Notes under the pieces: model-generated | The model's input: only the letters and a program-made list of their open reading frames with translations | What the model was told of the DNA's origin: nothing | Database searches by the model: none | Translations under genes and position numbers: made by a program | Shown here: piece by piece, positions 51,781 to 60,924 of the stretch | Numbering within the stretch: position 1 is the first letter of the stretch | How the letters are laid out: every line of letters starts with the position of its first letter | Assembly (NCBI GenBank): GCA_020636995.1 | Contig: JACJWU010000006.1 | Coordinates: 1-64,000, forward strand | From: Actinomycetota bacterium | Lineage (GTDB): Bacteria; Actinomycetota; Actinomycetes; S36-B12; UBA10799 | Length of the DNA: 64,000 nucleotides | Reading direction: 5' to 3'

Positions 51781-53265
51781 ATGACGACGACCACGGAAAC
51801 CTTCGAGAGTCACTCCCCGGCGGACGGCCGGGTCATCGGCACCTACCCGATGATGGACGCCGACGAGGTGCGAGAGGTGGTCGATCGTGCCCGCATCGCC
51901 TCCCTGTGGTGGGCCGACCTGGGCTTCGACGAGCGGCGACGGCGCCTGTTGCGGTTCAAGGGCCTGCTCGCCCGCCGTTCGCGGGAACTCGCCGAGCTGG
52001 TGCACGCGGAGAACGGCAAGCCCACCGACGACGCGCTGCTCGAGATCATCCTGTCCGTCGAGCATGTGAACTGGGCGGCGCTCAACGCCGAGAAGGTTCT
52101 GCGCCGCCGCCGGGTGAAGCCGGGATTACTGACGATCAACCACGATGCGCGTGTCGAGTACCAGCCGCTGGGCGTCGTCGGGGTGATCGGCCCGTGGAAC
52201 TACCCGGTGTTCACGCCGATCGGGTCCATCGCCTACGCCCTGGCCGCCGGCAACACAGTGGTCTTCAAACCCTCGGAGTACACCCCGGCGATCGGGCAGT
52301 GGCTCATCGACGCGATCCACGAGGTGGTCCCGGAACAGCCTGTGGCGCAACTGGTGACCGGCAAGGGCGCCACCGGCGCGGCGCTGTGCGAGAGCGGCGT
52401 CGACAAGATCTCGTTCACCGGCTCCACCCCGACGGGCAAGAAGGTGATGGCCGCCTGTGCGGCGTCGCTGACACCGGTGCTGCTCGAGTGCGGCGGCAAG
52501 GACGCGGTCCTGGTGGACCGGGACGCCGACCTGGACAAGGCCGCCGACGCGGCGACCTTCGGCGCCTTCAGCAACGCCGGCCAGACCTGCGTCGGAGTCG
52601 AGCGGGTGTACGTGCACCAAGAGGTCTACGACGAGTTCCTGACACTGGTGGCCGAGAAGGCTCGAGCGCTCACCCCGGGTCACGGCCCCGACTCCTCGTA
52701 CGGTCCGATGACGATGCCCTCGCAGATCGAGGTCGTGCGCGAACACGTCCGGGACGCGCTCGCCCGCGGCGGCCAGGCAGTCGTCGGCGGGCCGGAATCC
52801 GTCGGCGAGGGTGTGGTCGAACCGATCGTGCTGGCCCACGTGCCGGAGGACTCCCTGGCCGTGATGGAGGAGACCTTCGGCCCGACGTTGGTGGTCAATC
52901 CGGTGCGCGACATGGATGAGGCAGTCGACCGGGCCAACGCCGCCGACTTCGGCCTCGCGGCGTCGGTGTTCACCCGCAGCCGCGCAACGATGGAGCGCGT
53001 GGCGTCGCGGTTGCGGGTGGGCATGGTGAGCATGAACTCGTGGGTCATGTACGCCGGCGTCTCCGCGCTGCCGTGGGGTGGGGTCGGACAGTCGGGCTTC
53101 GGCCGCATCCACGGTCCGGACGGTCTGCGCGAGTTCGCGCGATCCAAGTCGACTGTGCGTGAGCGCTTCGCGATCCCGTTGACGCTGACCAGCTTCGCGC
53201 GACACCCGAACACCACCGAGATCGTGCGGCGGGTGACCTCGGTGATGCACGGTCACGGCCGCTGA
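51781..53265 (+). CDS. aldehyde dehydrogenase family protein
   Basis: 494 residues, full length. PWNYPV, the Glu in LLECGGKDAV and the Cys in NAGQTCVGVE are intact, as is NAADFGLAASVFT. It could oxidise the aldehyde of a sugar-acid pathway (such as ketoglutarate semialdehyde), but it is less like the truncated first enzyme than a duplicate would be. Last gene of the cluster. Confidence 0.92.
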   Translation: MTTTTETFESHSPADGRVIGTYPMMDADEVREVVDRARIASLWWADLGFDERRRRLLRFKGLLARRSRELAELVHAENGKPTDDALLEIILSVEHVNWAALNAEKVLRRRRVKPGLLTINHDARVEYQPLGVVGVIGPWNYPVFTPIGSIAYALAAGNTVVFKPSEYTPAIGQWLIDAIHEVVPEQPVAQLVTGKGATGAALCESGVDKISFTGSTPTGKKVMAACAASLTPVLLECGGKDAVLVDRDADLDKAADAATFGAFSNAGQTCVGVERVYVHQEVYDEFLTLVAEKARALTPGHGPDSSYGPMTMPSQIEVVREHVRDALARGGQAVVGGPESVGEGVVEPIVLAHVPEDSLAVMEETFGPTLVVNPVRDMDEAVDRANAADFGLAASVFTRSRATMERVASRLRVGMVSMNSWVMYAGVSALPWGGVGQSGFGRIHGPDGLREFARSKSTVRERFAIPLTLTSFARHPNTTEIVRRVTSVMHGHGR

Positions 53266-53285
53266 GGGCTCGCACCCCTGCTGCC

Positions 53286-53410
53286 TTTGTGACGAAGTTG
53301 TTGCCGCCCGATCGGCGTTTGTCACGAAGGTGTGGGGTTCACCGGCCCCTGACCCCCCACCTTCGTCACAATCCAGCGCCGAAGCCGGACACCTTCGTCA
53401 CAATCGCGGC
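53286..53410. repeat. family F element, copy 2
   Basis: Begins TTTGTGACGAAG and contains TTTGTCACGAAGGTGTGGGG facing CCCCACCTTCGTCACAA, then a third word CACCTTCGTCACAATCGCGG. It lies between convergent genes. Confidence 0.9.
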
Positions 53411-53415
53411 GGCGA

Positions 53416-54213
53416 TCAGGCCCCGCTGCCGCGTAGATCGGGGTCGACGTTCCACGCCACGTGGTCCAGGCTCAGCTTGAGCCAGGGCTGGTCGTGGTCC
53501 CCCCACTGCACCGACGAAATGGCCGGCACCCCGATCCCCTCGATGCGCGTCCAGGCATGGTTGCGGGTGACCCAGCGCAGTGGTTCGGGGTCACCGGCGT
53601 CGCGCCACCGCATGGCCTCAAAGCGATCGAGCAGTCCGGTCTCGGGGTCGAAGTAGGCGACCAACGAATCCGGCCCGTCGGCCTGCGGCACGACGAGTCG
53701 GGCGCTGACCGCGTCCATCGGCTCCCACCTGGCACGCGGATCCACCAGCGCCGAGGGCAACCACAGGTACTCCCCCCACATGCTCAGGTTCGCCGCCCGG
53801 TCGATCCGGGGCTCGTTCTCGACCAGGCCCACCGGCAGGTCGAGGCGAGCGTGGCCGTCGATGTACCACTCCTGACCGGCCGCGAAGGCGCGCCCGAACG
53901 GCATGATCTGCATGTAGTGGCGGTAGCCCTCACCCACGACGTGGCCGAAGCGGAAGCGCCCCGGCAAGGCCGGTCCGGCGATCCGCATCGTCATCCGCCC
54001 GGTGATCACCGCCGACGTCGTGACGGGCAGGGAGTCCCCGACCACCACCTCGAGATAGCGCGCGACGGGTTCGGGCAAGCCGGTGGGCAGTGGCGCTCTC
54101 GGCACCTCGCCTCCGGGGATCTCGGGGTACGGCGCCGGCATCGTGCGCAGACCCTTGCGCACCGCGTAGGCACTTGCTGCGACAGCCGCCCCTGCGGCGA
54201 TCCAACCCTTCAT
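53416..54213 (-). CDS. DUF6544/DUF6920-like protein
   Basis: 265 residues. A short hydrophobic N terminus is followed by GEYLWLPSALVDPRARWEPMD, VAYFDPETGLLDRFEAMRWR and WTRIEGIGVPA, a pattern I recall from the DUF6544/DUF6920 group (name from memory). The fold is probably a beta-rich cup; function unknown. Confidence 0.7.
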   Translation of the reverse strand: MKGWIAAGAAVAASAYAVRKGLRTMPAPYPEIPGGEVPRAPLPTGLPEPVARYLEVVVGDSLPVTTSAVITGRMTMRIAGPALPGRFRFGHVVGEGYRHYMQIMPFGRAFAAGQEWYIDGHARLDLPVGLVENEPRIDRAANLSMWGEYLWLPSALVDPRARWEPMDAVSARLVVPQADGPDSLVAYFDPETGLLDRFEAMRWRDAGDPEPLRWVTRNHAWTRIEGIGVPAISSVQWGDHDQPWLKLSLDHVAWNVDPDLRGSGA

Positions 54214-54274
54214 GGGTCCACCCTCTCACCCACGCCCGCACCATCCGCCCCGGCGTTCGATGCCCGCGCCGCGT

Positions 54275-54396
54275 CCGATGGGGTTCGTGCAGACCGATGG
54301 GGTTCGTGCAGACCGATGGGGTTCGTCGGGCGCTGAGCCCCACCCAACTACCTGAGCCCCACCCAACACAGGGTTCGATGGGGTTCGTGCAGACCA
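54275..54396. repeat. family B element, copy 6
   Basis: Words GATGGGGTTCGTGCAGACC repeat with a 19-nt period from 54278, followed by the loop TCGGGCGCTGA and right-arm words with CCCCACCCAAC. This copy is in the opposite orientation to copy 3. It lies 3' of the minus-strand membrane-protein gene. Confidence 0.9.
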
Positions 54397-54414
54397 GGAC
54401 CTGAGCACCCGCAC

Positions 54415-55905
54415 TCACCGCCCGGGGATCCCCACCTCCACGGAATCCACGCATCCGTCAATGGCGACCGGGGGGATCGGCCCTGGTGGCGGGAACACGT
54501 AGAGCGCGCCGACCCGCACAACCCGCACGCCGGCGTCGAACTCCGGCACCTGCACCAGCCCACATTGACGGCCCTTGGCGACGATCAACGGCGTGAATTC
54601 CAGCGGCCCGACAACCCCGGCCACGTCGACCTGCAACGGCGCCCGCGAACGGTGCGGGAACCGGGCCGGCTCCCGCCCGACCTGCAGCAAGGTGCGCGTT
54701 GTCCCCCACTCGTAGACCGGCGGTTCAGTGGTGAAGAAGAAGTGCCCGAGCATCGCCGGCGGGCTCGGGGTCGCCGCGAGATCCCCCCGCACCTGCCGCG
54801 CCGATGCCAGCCACGCCCGCCCCGGATCCTCCGGCAGGGTCATGCGCCACATGCTCCAACCACCGACCAGCGCCAAACCCACCGCCACCCCTACGACCGG
54901 CCGCCACGGGATGTCGAACGACGCGAATCCGACCAGCAGAACCGTTCCCGTCACAAGGGTGAAACGGGGATCGGCGGCGAGACCACCCCCTGCGAACCCC
55001 CCGCGCAACCATACGAACGACAACACCTCGACCACGAGGAACGCCGCGACCACTGCCGTGACCAGCACCGTTTGCCGCGGTGCTGTCGAGAGTCCGATCA
55101 ACAGCACGACCATCCAGAGGACCAGAATCACAACGGCCCACAGCCCGGCACTGACCGGGACCGGGGTGCGCGCGTCGTAGGGCAACCACCCGAGCACCGA
55201 CCGCAGGACCGACCCGGGCCCGGCCGACCAGAGTGCACCCGGCACGCTCGCCCCGCCGGTGCGCCCCGGCAGATCATCGACAAGCCGCAAGGCCAACGCA
55301 GCCGCGGTGATCGCCGCAAGCACCCACCACGACACCCGGTTCTTCCGGACCACGCCGAAGAACAGCGCGACCGCCAGCAGGAACGGCAGGAAGTACACGG
55401 CCCGCTCGTGGAAGAGCCACGCGGCCAGCGCCAGCCCGCCGACGACCCACGGCGTCCATGGGCGGGGTTCGGCCATCAACCACCCTGCCCCGAACAGCAA
55501 CACCAGCGGCACCGTCTCCAATCCGGCCGACAGCCAGGACTGCGGCATCATCGTCGCCGGCCAGGCGGCGAACAGGATCGCTGCGGCCGCGCTCGCGGGG
55601 GTCACACCGGCCCAGCGCTTGACCATGAGCCAGAACCCGACCGTCGTCGCCACGGCGATCAGCGAGAGCACCACCGCGGCGGGCCACCAGACCTGCGGCG
55701 CGAGTCGGGCCAGCGCCCACTGCACCGCGAACGACGCCGGCTCCCGGTGGCCGTTCCAGTTCTGCAGGATCAAGTCCGTCGCTGGAGCGTTCCACGCGGT
55801 CCAGATGTGGATGTAGTCGTCCTGCCAGAAGAAGCTGTCCCAGATCACCGCGACCCGCAGCGCACACGTGAGCCCGATGACCGCCCACACCAGCGCGCCG
55901 AGCAC
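54415..55905 (-). CDS. polytopic membrane protein, possible GT-C glycosyltransferase
   Basis: 496 residues with about ten hydrophobic segments. The first loop contains WQDDYIHIW; acidic pairs in that loop are the catalytic signature of GT-C glycosyltransferases (lipid-linked sugar donors). A soluble C-terminal domain of about 100 residues follows. The family assignment is an inference from topology and this motif. Confidence 0.6.
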   Translation of the reverse strand: MLGALVWAVIGLTCALRVAVIWDSFFWQDDYIHIWTAWNAPATDLILQNWNGHREPASFAVQWALARLAPQVWWPAAVVLSLIAVATTVGFWLMVKRWAGVTPASAAAAILFAAWPATMMPQSWLSAGLETVPLVLLFGAGWLMAEPRPWTPWVVGGLALAAWLFHERAVYFLPFLLAVALFFGVVRKNRVSWWVLAAITAAALALRLVDDLPGRTGGASVPGALWSAGPGSVLRSVLGWLPYDARTPVPVSAGLWAVVILVLWMVVLLIGLSTAPRQTVLVTAVVAAFLVVEVLSFVWLRGGFAGGGLAADPRFTLVTGTVLLVGFASFDIPWRPVVGVAVGLALVGGWSMWRMTLPEDPGRAWLASARQVRGDLAATPSPPAMLGHFFFTTEPPVYEWGTTRTLLQVGREPARFPHRSRAPLQVDVAGVVGPLEFTPLIVAKGRQCGLVQVPEFDAGVRVVRVGALYVFPPPGPIPPVAIDGCVDSVEVGIPGR

Positions 55906-55959
55906 CTCCGAAGGCTACCCATCGGCGTAGCCTGACACTCTAACTTCTAAGGAGCAGAC

Positions 55960-56847
55960 ATGGCCCGAAGCTGGTCGGAGAGCCGAGCGGTGACCAAACA
56001 GGCGTGGGGGGTCATCAAGCAGAACCCCTACATGCTCGCGTTCCCGGTGGTGAGCGCGATCCTGGCCGTCATCGCTGTCGTCGTGGTCGGCGGGGCCGGC
56101 ATCGCAGCCCTGGGCTGGAGCACCGTCGAGCAGTCTGCGACCACCGAGGAGGTGTCCACCGGCACGATCGTCATCGGTGTGATCATCCTGGTCATCGCGG
56201 CATACCTCGCGACGTTGATCACGCAGATCTTCATGGGCGGACTGGTGAAGTGCGCGGACGAGGAGTTGCAGGGCCGGGATTCCTCGTTCGGAGCCGGACT
56301 GTCGGCTTCGTTCGGGCGGCTGCCGGCGCTGCTCGGATGGGCCGGCATCCAGACCGCCGTTGGATGGTTGCTCTCGGCCGTGCGCGGGGACGGCAGCAAC
56401 GGCAACGCGCTGGTGGCGATCCTGCGTCTGGTGCTCGCGTCGCTGCTGGCCGTGGCGTGGTCGGTGATCACCTTCTTCGTGCTTCCCCTGATCATTCTGC
56501 GCGGCAAGGGCCCGCTCCAGGCGATCAAGGAGTCCGTGAGCGTCATCCGCACAACGTGGGGCATGCAGATCGCGGGCGGGGTGCGGATCGGAGGCATGAT
56601 CGCCCTGGTCGCGGTCTTGCCGGGGATCCTGTTCGCCGTGGTCGGCGGCTTCATCGCAGTTGCCGGTACCCCCGCACTCGGCGTTCCGATCTCCGCGCTC
56701 GGAGTGATCGTGATCATCTTGGCGCAGGTCGTGATCAGCGCCATGCGCGCGATCTTCTCAGTGGCGATGCTGCACTACGTGGAGGACCGCCAGGGCTTCG
56801 GACCCTTCGACGCGGCAGCCCTGCAGTCAGCCGTCCGGGTGAAGTGA
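55960..56847 (+). CDS. DUF6159-like membrane protein
   Basis: 295 residues with six or so hydrophobic segments, an ATG preceded by AAGGAG, and the family-like segment FFVLPLIILRGKGPLQAIKE. Similar proteins of this type are annotated DUF6159 (from memory); function unknown. Downstream is the small gene at 56936. Confidence 0.7.
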   Translation: MARSWSESRAVTKQAWGVIKQNPYMLAFPVVSAILAVIAVVVVGGAGIAALGWSTVEQSATTEEVSTGTIVIGVIILVIAAYLATLITQIFMGGLVKCADEELQGRDSSFGAGLSASFGRLPALLGWAGIQTAVGWLLSAVRGDGSNGNALVAILRLVLASLLAVAWSVITFFVLPLIILRGKGPLQAIKESVSVIRTTWGMQIAGGVRIGGMIALVAVLPGILFAVVGGFIAVAGTPALGVPISALGVIVIILAQVVISAMRAIFSVAMLHYVEDRQGFGPFDAAALQSAVRVK

Positions 56848-56884
56848 GCGGGATCACACCACCCGGGCTGTACTCGGGTATGCG

Positions 56885-56898
56885 TATACACGTATAGT
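56885..56898 (+). promoter_or_regulatory. candidate promoter -10 overlapping a palindromic operator
   Basis: TATACACGTATA (56885-56896) is a perfect inverted repeat TATAC-AC-GTATA. It overlaps a TATAGT -10 hexamer at 56893-56898. GTAT also occurs at 56878, 56884 and 56892. I do not see a good -35 box. It lies 38 bp before the start of the small gene. Confidence 0.45.
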
Positions 56899-56935
56899 GA
56901 AAGCACGTACCGAACTTCGAGGAGGTGAGGAGAGC

Positions 56936-57067
56936 ATGTACGGACACAAGGGTGAAAAAACGAGCAACCAGCTGAACATCAACAACAGCATCTACAAGGC
57001 ACACCTTGAGGCGGCTGTGAAGGGTAAGTCCGCGCTCGTCCCGGACTCGAAGGCTCCGCGTAAGTAG
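56936..57067 (+). CDS. small protein, 43 residues
   Basis: ATG at 56936 preceded by GAGGAGGTGAGGAG, a near-perfect Shine-Dalgarno. Translated: MYGHKGEKTSNQLNINNSIY, then a hydrophilic, Lys/Ala-rich tail ending KAPRK. No signal peptide or membrane segment. It uses codons such as AAA and GGT less typical of its neighbours. It has its own candidate promoter and a strong terminator, and so is probably a real, well-expressed gene. I do not recognise a family. Confidence 0.75.
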   Translation: MYGHKGEKTSNQLNINNSIYKAHLEAAVKGKSALVPDSKAPRK

Positions 57068-57081
57068 AGACTTCATGCGCG

Positions 57082-57109
57082 AACCCCCCGGTTGAACCCG
57101 GGGGGTTTT
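57082..57109 (+). terminator. Rho-independent terminator of the small gene
   Basis: A perfect 10-bp stem AACCCCCCGG / CCGGGGGGTT with a 6-nt loop, followed by TT, 14 bp after the stop codon. This is the only classical stem-plus-T terminator I can find in the window. Confidence 0.9.
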
Positions 57110-57295
57110 CGTTTGTGGCGGTCCTCACGCCGTTTGTGGCGGCCACCCGCCGTTTGTGGCGGCCACCCGCCGTTTGTGACGTTGTTGCGGACCGCTCTCC
57201 CCCGTTTGTCACGAAGGTGCGGGGTCTGCCCGCCCGGAACCCCGCACCTTCGCAACAAAGCAGGTCGGGGCCGCCACAACAACGTCACAATCGCG
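57110..57295. repeat. family F element, copy 3, with 20-bp tandem words
   Basis: Starts with CGTTTGTGGCGG at 57110, 57131, 57151 and a variant at 57171 (period 20-21). Then comes the inner palindrome GAAGGTGCGGGGT / CCCCGCACCTTCG and closing words with CACAATCGCG. It lies between convergent genes. Confidence 0.9.
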
Positions 57296-57316
57296 CCGAG
57301 GAACCCCACGGCAGCA

Positions 57317-57352
57317 ACGAGCCCCCGCGCAGGGGGAGACGCGGGGGCTCGT
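57317..57352 (-). terminator. hairpin terminator of the fasciclin gene
   Basis: A perfect 13-bp stem ACGAGCCCCCGCG / CGCGGGGGCTCGT with a 10-nt loop lies 12 bp beyond the stop of the minus-strand gene. It lacks a U tract on that strand. Confidence 0.7.
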
Positions 57353-57364
57353 TGGGCTGCGATG

Positions 57365-57940
57365 TCAGCCGGTCAGTGCGGCGACATCGACGTTCGGCGG
57401 CACCAGCACCTCGTCGATCACGTGGATGACGCCGTTGCTGGCCTCAACGTCGGCAGCCTCAACGGTGGCGCCGTTCACGGTCACAGTTCCGTCGGTGACC
57501 GCGACGGTCAGGTCCTCACCCTCGACCGTGGGCACGTCGCCGGGCTCGATGTCGGTGGACATCACCTCGCCGGCCACCACGTGGTAAGTCAGGATCTGGG
57601 TCAGCACCTCTTTGTTCTCCGGCTTGAGCAACTCGTCGAGCAGCCCGGCTGGCAGCGCCTCGAACGCCTCGTTGGTCGGCGCGAAGACCGTGTACGGGCC
57701 CTCCGCACTGAGCGTCTCGGCAAGCCCCGCGGCACTCACCGCGGCGACCAGAGTGCTGAAGTCCGGGTTGCCGGAGGCGACCTCGACGATGGTCCCGGCC
57801 TCGGCCGCCGCCGTCGGCGACGCCTCTGCGGAGGTGGCAGCCGGACTCGGGGTGGATTCGGACGTGGACTCGCCGCTGCTGCAGCCCACCAGGGCCAGCG
57901 ATGCGACGGCGAAACCAGCCGCTGCGATCTTGATGTTCAT
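57365..57940 (-). CDS. fasciclin (FAS1) domain lipoprotein
   Basis: 191 residues. The lipobox ALVGC ends the signal peptide, followed by a Ser/Thr-rich linker and one FAS1 domain (FSTLVAAVSAAGLAETLS, YTVFAPTNEAFEALPAGLL, LTYHVVAGEVMS, and NGVIHVIDEVLVPP). Similar to mycobacterial MPT70/MPT83-like and other surface adhesion proteins. Anchored to the outer face of the membrane. Confidence 0.93.
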   Translation of the reverse strand: MNIKIAAAGFAVASLALVGCSSGESTSESTPSPAATSAEASPTAAAEAGTIVEVASGNPDFSTLVAAVSAAGLAETLSAEGPYTVFAPTNEAFEALPAGLLDELLKPENKEVLTQILTYHVVAGEVMSTDIEPGDVPTVEGEDLTVAVTDGTVTVNGATVEAADVEASNGVIHVIDEVLVPPNVDVAALTG

Positions 57941-58020
57941 TGCTCCTCCTTGAGCGTGGGATGACGTTCATAGAGGAGTTCTTCCGGAAACGCCGTTCTG
58001 GATGCAACGATTTTGCCGCG

Positions 58021-58888
58021 TTATTCGACCGTGACCTCCAGCGGCGGCAATTCCCGTGCCCCGCTCAGCGGCGGGCCGGGCGGACACGTGGCGTCCACCC
58101 AATCCAGGATCGTGTCCAGGACGTCCGGCCAGGAGCCGTCGAGCATCACATCGTGCCCGCCCGGCACCCACAGGGGCTGCGTTCCGAGCGCCCGCGCACA
58201 GCGTTCGACATCCGCGGCGGCGACAAGTCGATCGTCCTCGGCCCCCACCACGAGCACCGGACACAACAGCGGCCCGAGTCGCTCCGGGCGCAACATCGCG
58301 TACTGCGCCCACGGAGACTCCCGGCCGATCCGGCTGACGTAGCCGCGCGCGACCTCCGGCGGCAGATCCGAGAACAGGTCGTCGGCCGAGAAGCGCAGCG
58401 TGGCTCCGAGCACGGCTTTGGTGAAATCGACCGGCTTGCGCCGCATACCCTGAACGACCGTGCCCGGGATCCCGCCGGCGGGGATCGGAGTCATCAAGAC
58501 CCCGGCCCGGGCCGGGTATCGCTGCAGCAGCCTTTGTGCCACCAGGGTGCCGAGCGAGTGAGCGATGACCACCGGCGGCTGCGGCAGGGTGGTGATCACC
58601 TGCAGGACGTCGTGCACGTAGTCGCGCAAGGTGGCCCGGCGCAGGTCGTTCTGCCCCCCCGGAGCCGCCATGACCTCGATACGACAGGGCGTACGAGCTG
58701 TACCCCCGCGCCGCAGCTGCCTCCTGCCAGTGCTCGGCGTAGCACCACGCGGCGTGTCCGAGCCCGTGCAGGAACAACAGCGGTGGGGAGTCTGAATCGG
58801 CCACATCCCGGGCGATCACCTCGAGGTGGACCGGCTGCGTCGGCCAGGCCCATTCGGCCCGGCGCAGTACTTTGGGCGCCACAGTCAC
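58021..58888 (-). pseudogene. alpha/beta-hydrolase with a frameshift at a G7 run
   Basis: The gene begins at the GTG at 58888, which overlaps the FMO stop (GTGA). The N-terminal part (LLFLHGLGHAAWCYAEHW, ALSYRGHGGSGG) and C-terminal part (QNDLRRATLRDYVHDVL, nucleophile VIAHSLGTLVAQ, AEDDRLVAAADVE, VPGGHDVML) are in different frames. They join if the seven-G run (58654-58660 on the plus strand as C7) is read as six. It is either a one-base insertion, a phase-variable tract or a sequencing error. Co-transcribed with the FMO. Confidence 0.85.
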
Positions 58889-60210
58889 GCGGCCACCTCC
58901 CCGAGGAAGTCCTGCAGGGCCTGGAGGTAGTCCTGGTGGGCGATCTCGTAGAAGTGTCTCGTGGACTCCTTGTAATGCGCGCCGCCGGTGAACCGCTGCT
59001 GTCGGTGAGCATTGATGTGGCCATGGAGGCGCGCCGCGGCGGCCGGGTCGTCGCGCTGCAGACGCAGGAACGCCGCGATCGCCATCCCCTGCCAGTGCGC
59101 GATGGTCCACTGCCCGGAGTCCGGCTGGATCAACCCGGACAGCCACAGCGTCGGGTACTTCGGGGAGGCCATCTGTAGCGCAAGGCGCGGACGTCCGCCG
59201 GCGGCGTCGAGCGCGTCCGGATCGGTCAGGAACGGGAACACCGCGAGGTACCCGGTGGCGAAAACGACGAGATCCACATCTGCGCGGCTGCCGTCGCTGA
59301 ACACGGCCCCGTCGGCGTCGAAGTGGTCCACGTCGGGCTTGGGGGTGATGTCGCCGTGGCCGACGTAGTACACCAACTGCTGGTTGACGATCGGGTGGGT
59401 CTCGAAGAACGCGTGGTCGGGCTTCTGCAGCCCGAACTTCTCGAACTTGCCCATCGTGGTGCGCAGCGTGGCGCCGAAGGCCGCCCGTCGCAGTGGCAGC
59501 GGGATCCGCATCGCCAGCAACTGGTCGGCGATCTGGTCGGACGGCTTGCCGAACACGAACTTCGGGTTGTAGTAGTAGCCGCGGCGCGTGGAGTGGTAGG
59601 TGGCCGTGGCGTTCTGCGCGGCCTCGACCGCGATGTCGCAGCCCGTGTTCCCGGCCCCCACGACCAGCACCCGGCGGTCACGCAGCTGGTCGGCGCCCTT
59701 GTAGTCCGCCGAGTGCAGGATCTCGCCGCCGAAGTCGTCGAGGCCCGGATACGTGGGCATCTTCGGGAACCAGTTGTGCCCGTTGGCGACCACCACCCCG
59801 TCGTAGCGCAGGGTTTGCTGACGGCCGTCACGTTCGATCGTCACGTCCCAGCGCTGATCCACGGCCTCGACCCGCACCACGGAGGTGTTGAACGTGATCC
59901 GCTCGCGCAGCCCGAAGTGCGCGGCGTAGGCATCGAAGTAGGCCTTGACCTGCCGGTGGCTCGGGTAATCGGGGTAGGAGTCCGGCATCGGGAAATCGGG
60001 GAACTGGGTGAACGGTTTGCTCGAGATGAGGTGCGTGGACTCATACACCCGCGAGGTGGGTCCACCGAAGTTCCAGTTGCCTCCGAGATCGTCGGCGCGG
60101 TCGAAACCGTCGGCGGGGATACCCACCTGCAGCAGCGCCTTCAGCGCGGAAAGTCCGTGAGGGCCGGCACCGATCACGGCCACGCAGCCAGGGCGGTCGA
60201 TCACATCCAT
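58885..60210 (-). CDS. flavin-containing monooxygenase, paralogue 2
   Basis: 441 residues from the ATG at 60210. VAVIGAGPHGLSALKALL (FAD), FGGEILHSADY (FMO fingerprint), VLVVGAGNTGCDIAVEA (NADPH) and FATGYLAVFPF. A close paralogue of 34362-35678, with a different C terminus. Together with the downstream hydrolase it could form a Baeyer-Villiger-type ketone oxidation and ester cleavage pair, which is inference. Confidence 0.87.
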   Translation of the reverse strand: MDVIDRPGCVAVIGAGPHGLSALKALLQVGIPADGFDRADDLGGNWNFGGPTSRVYESTHLISSKPFTQFPDFPMPDSYPDYPSHRQVKAYFDAYAAHFGLRERITFNTSVVRVEAVDQRWDVTIERDGRQQTLRYDGVVVANGHNWFPKMPTYPGLDDFGGEILHSADYKGADQLRDRRVLVVGAGNTGCDIAVEAAQNATATYHSTRRGYYYNPKFVFGKPSDQIADQLLAMRIPLPLRRAAFGATLRTTMGKFEKFGLQKPDHAFFETHPIVNQQLVYYVGHGDITPKPDVDHFDADGAVFSDGSRADVDLVVFATGYLAVFPFLTDPDALDAAGGRPRLALQMASPKYPTLWLSGLIQPDSGQWTIAHWQGMAIAAFLRLQRDDPAAAARLHGHINAHRQQRFTGGAHYKESTRHFYEIAHQDYLQALQDFLGEVAA

Positions 60211-60261
60211 GTCCTGACCGTATGCGGGCGGCGACGGCTCGGCCAGCGCTATGTTGCAACC

Positions 60262-60738
60262 GTGCTGCACTTCGTCCTCGGCGATATCACGACCTTCGAC
60301 GGCGACGCGATCGTCAACGCGGCGAACGAGTCACTGTCCGACGGTTCGGGCGTCAACGGTGCGATCCACCGGGCGGCCGGGCCGCAGCTGCCGGCCGCCT
60401 GCCGGGAGGTGGCGCCATGCCCCACCGGGCAGGCCCGGATCACGCCAGGCTTCGACCTCCCGGCGCGCTACATCATCCACACCGTCGGCCCGGTGTGGCA
60501 CGGCGGCGGTCAGGGCGAGCCGGAGTTGCTGGCCTCTGCTTACCGGAGTTCCCTCGCTGTGGCCGCGGACAACGGCTTGCGCACGGTGGCCTTCCCCGCG
60601 ATCAGTTGTGGGATCTTCGGCTACCCGGTGGAGCAGGCCGCCCGGATCGCGGTGCGCACCATGCGCGAGACGGACCTCGAGGTCACGTTCGTGCTGTTCT
60701 CGCCGGAACTGCTCGAGGTCTTCCGGACCGCCGGCTGA
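60262..60738 (+). CDS. macrodomain (O-acetyl-ADP-ribose deacetylase-like) protein
   Basis: 158 residues from a GTG. Macro fold motifs: GDITTFDGDAIVNAANESLS, GSGVNGAIHRAAG, YIIHTVGPVW, and TVAFPAISCGIFGYP. These residues fit the MacroD-like class that hydrolyses O-acetyl-ADP-ribose and protein ADP-ribosylation. Divergent from the FMO by 51 bp. Confidence 0.92.
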   Translation: MLHFVLGDITTFDGDAIVNAANESLSDGSGVNGAIHRAAGPQLPAACREVAPCPTGQARITPGFDLPARYIIHTVGPVWHGGGQGEPELLASAYRSSLAVAADNGLRTVAFPAISCGIFGYPVEQAARIAVRTMRETDLEVTFVLFSPELLEVFRTAG

Positions 60739-60746
60739 GGCCCGAT

Positions 60747-60920
60747 GCCCCGGCATCCCCGTTAGAGATCGGCATCTTGGTTAGTCCTAGGCATCTTCGT
60801 TAGTCCTAGGCATCTTCGTTAGTCCTAGACGGCCGCACAAGGCTAACCGGAGTGCCCGATCTCTCACCAGAATGCCGATCTCTCACCAGAATGCCGATCT
60901 CTAACCGGAAGGCCGGGCTC
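60747..60920. repeat. family C element, copy 2 (exact 19-nt words)
   Basis: Left-arm GGCATCTT words start at 60771, 60790 and 60809; right-arm GATCTCTCACCAGAATGCC words start at 60858, 60877 and 60896; all periods are 19. The centre is CTAGACGGCCGCACAAGGCT. It lies between convergent genes. Confidence 0.92.
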
Positions 60921-60924
60921 TGAC

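Noticed and set aside
54565..55935. A 456-codon plus-strand frame rich in Arg, Gln and Pro
   Set aside because: Antisense to the polytopic membrane protein, whose hydrophobic codons give this composition on the opposite strand.
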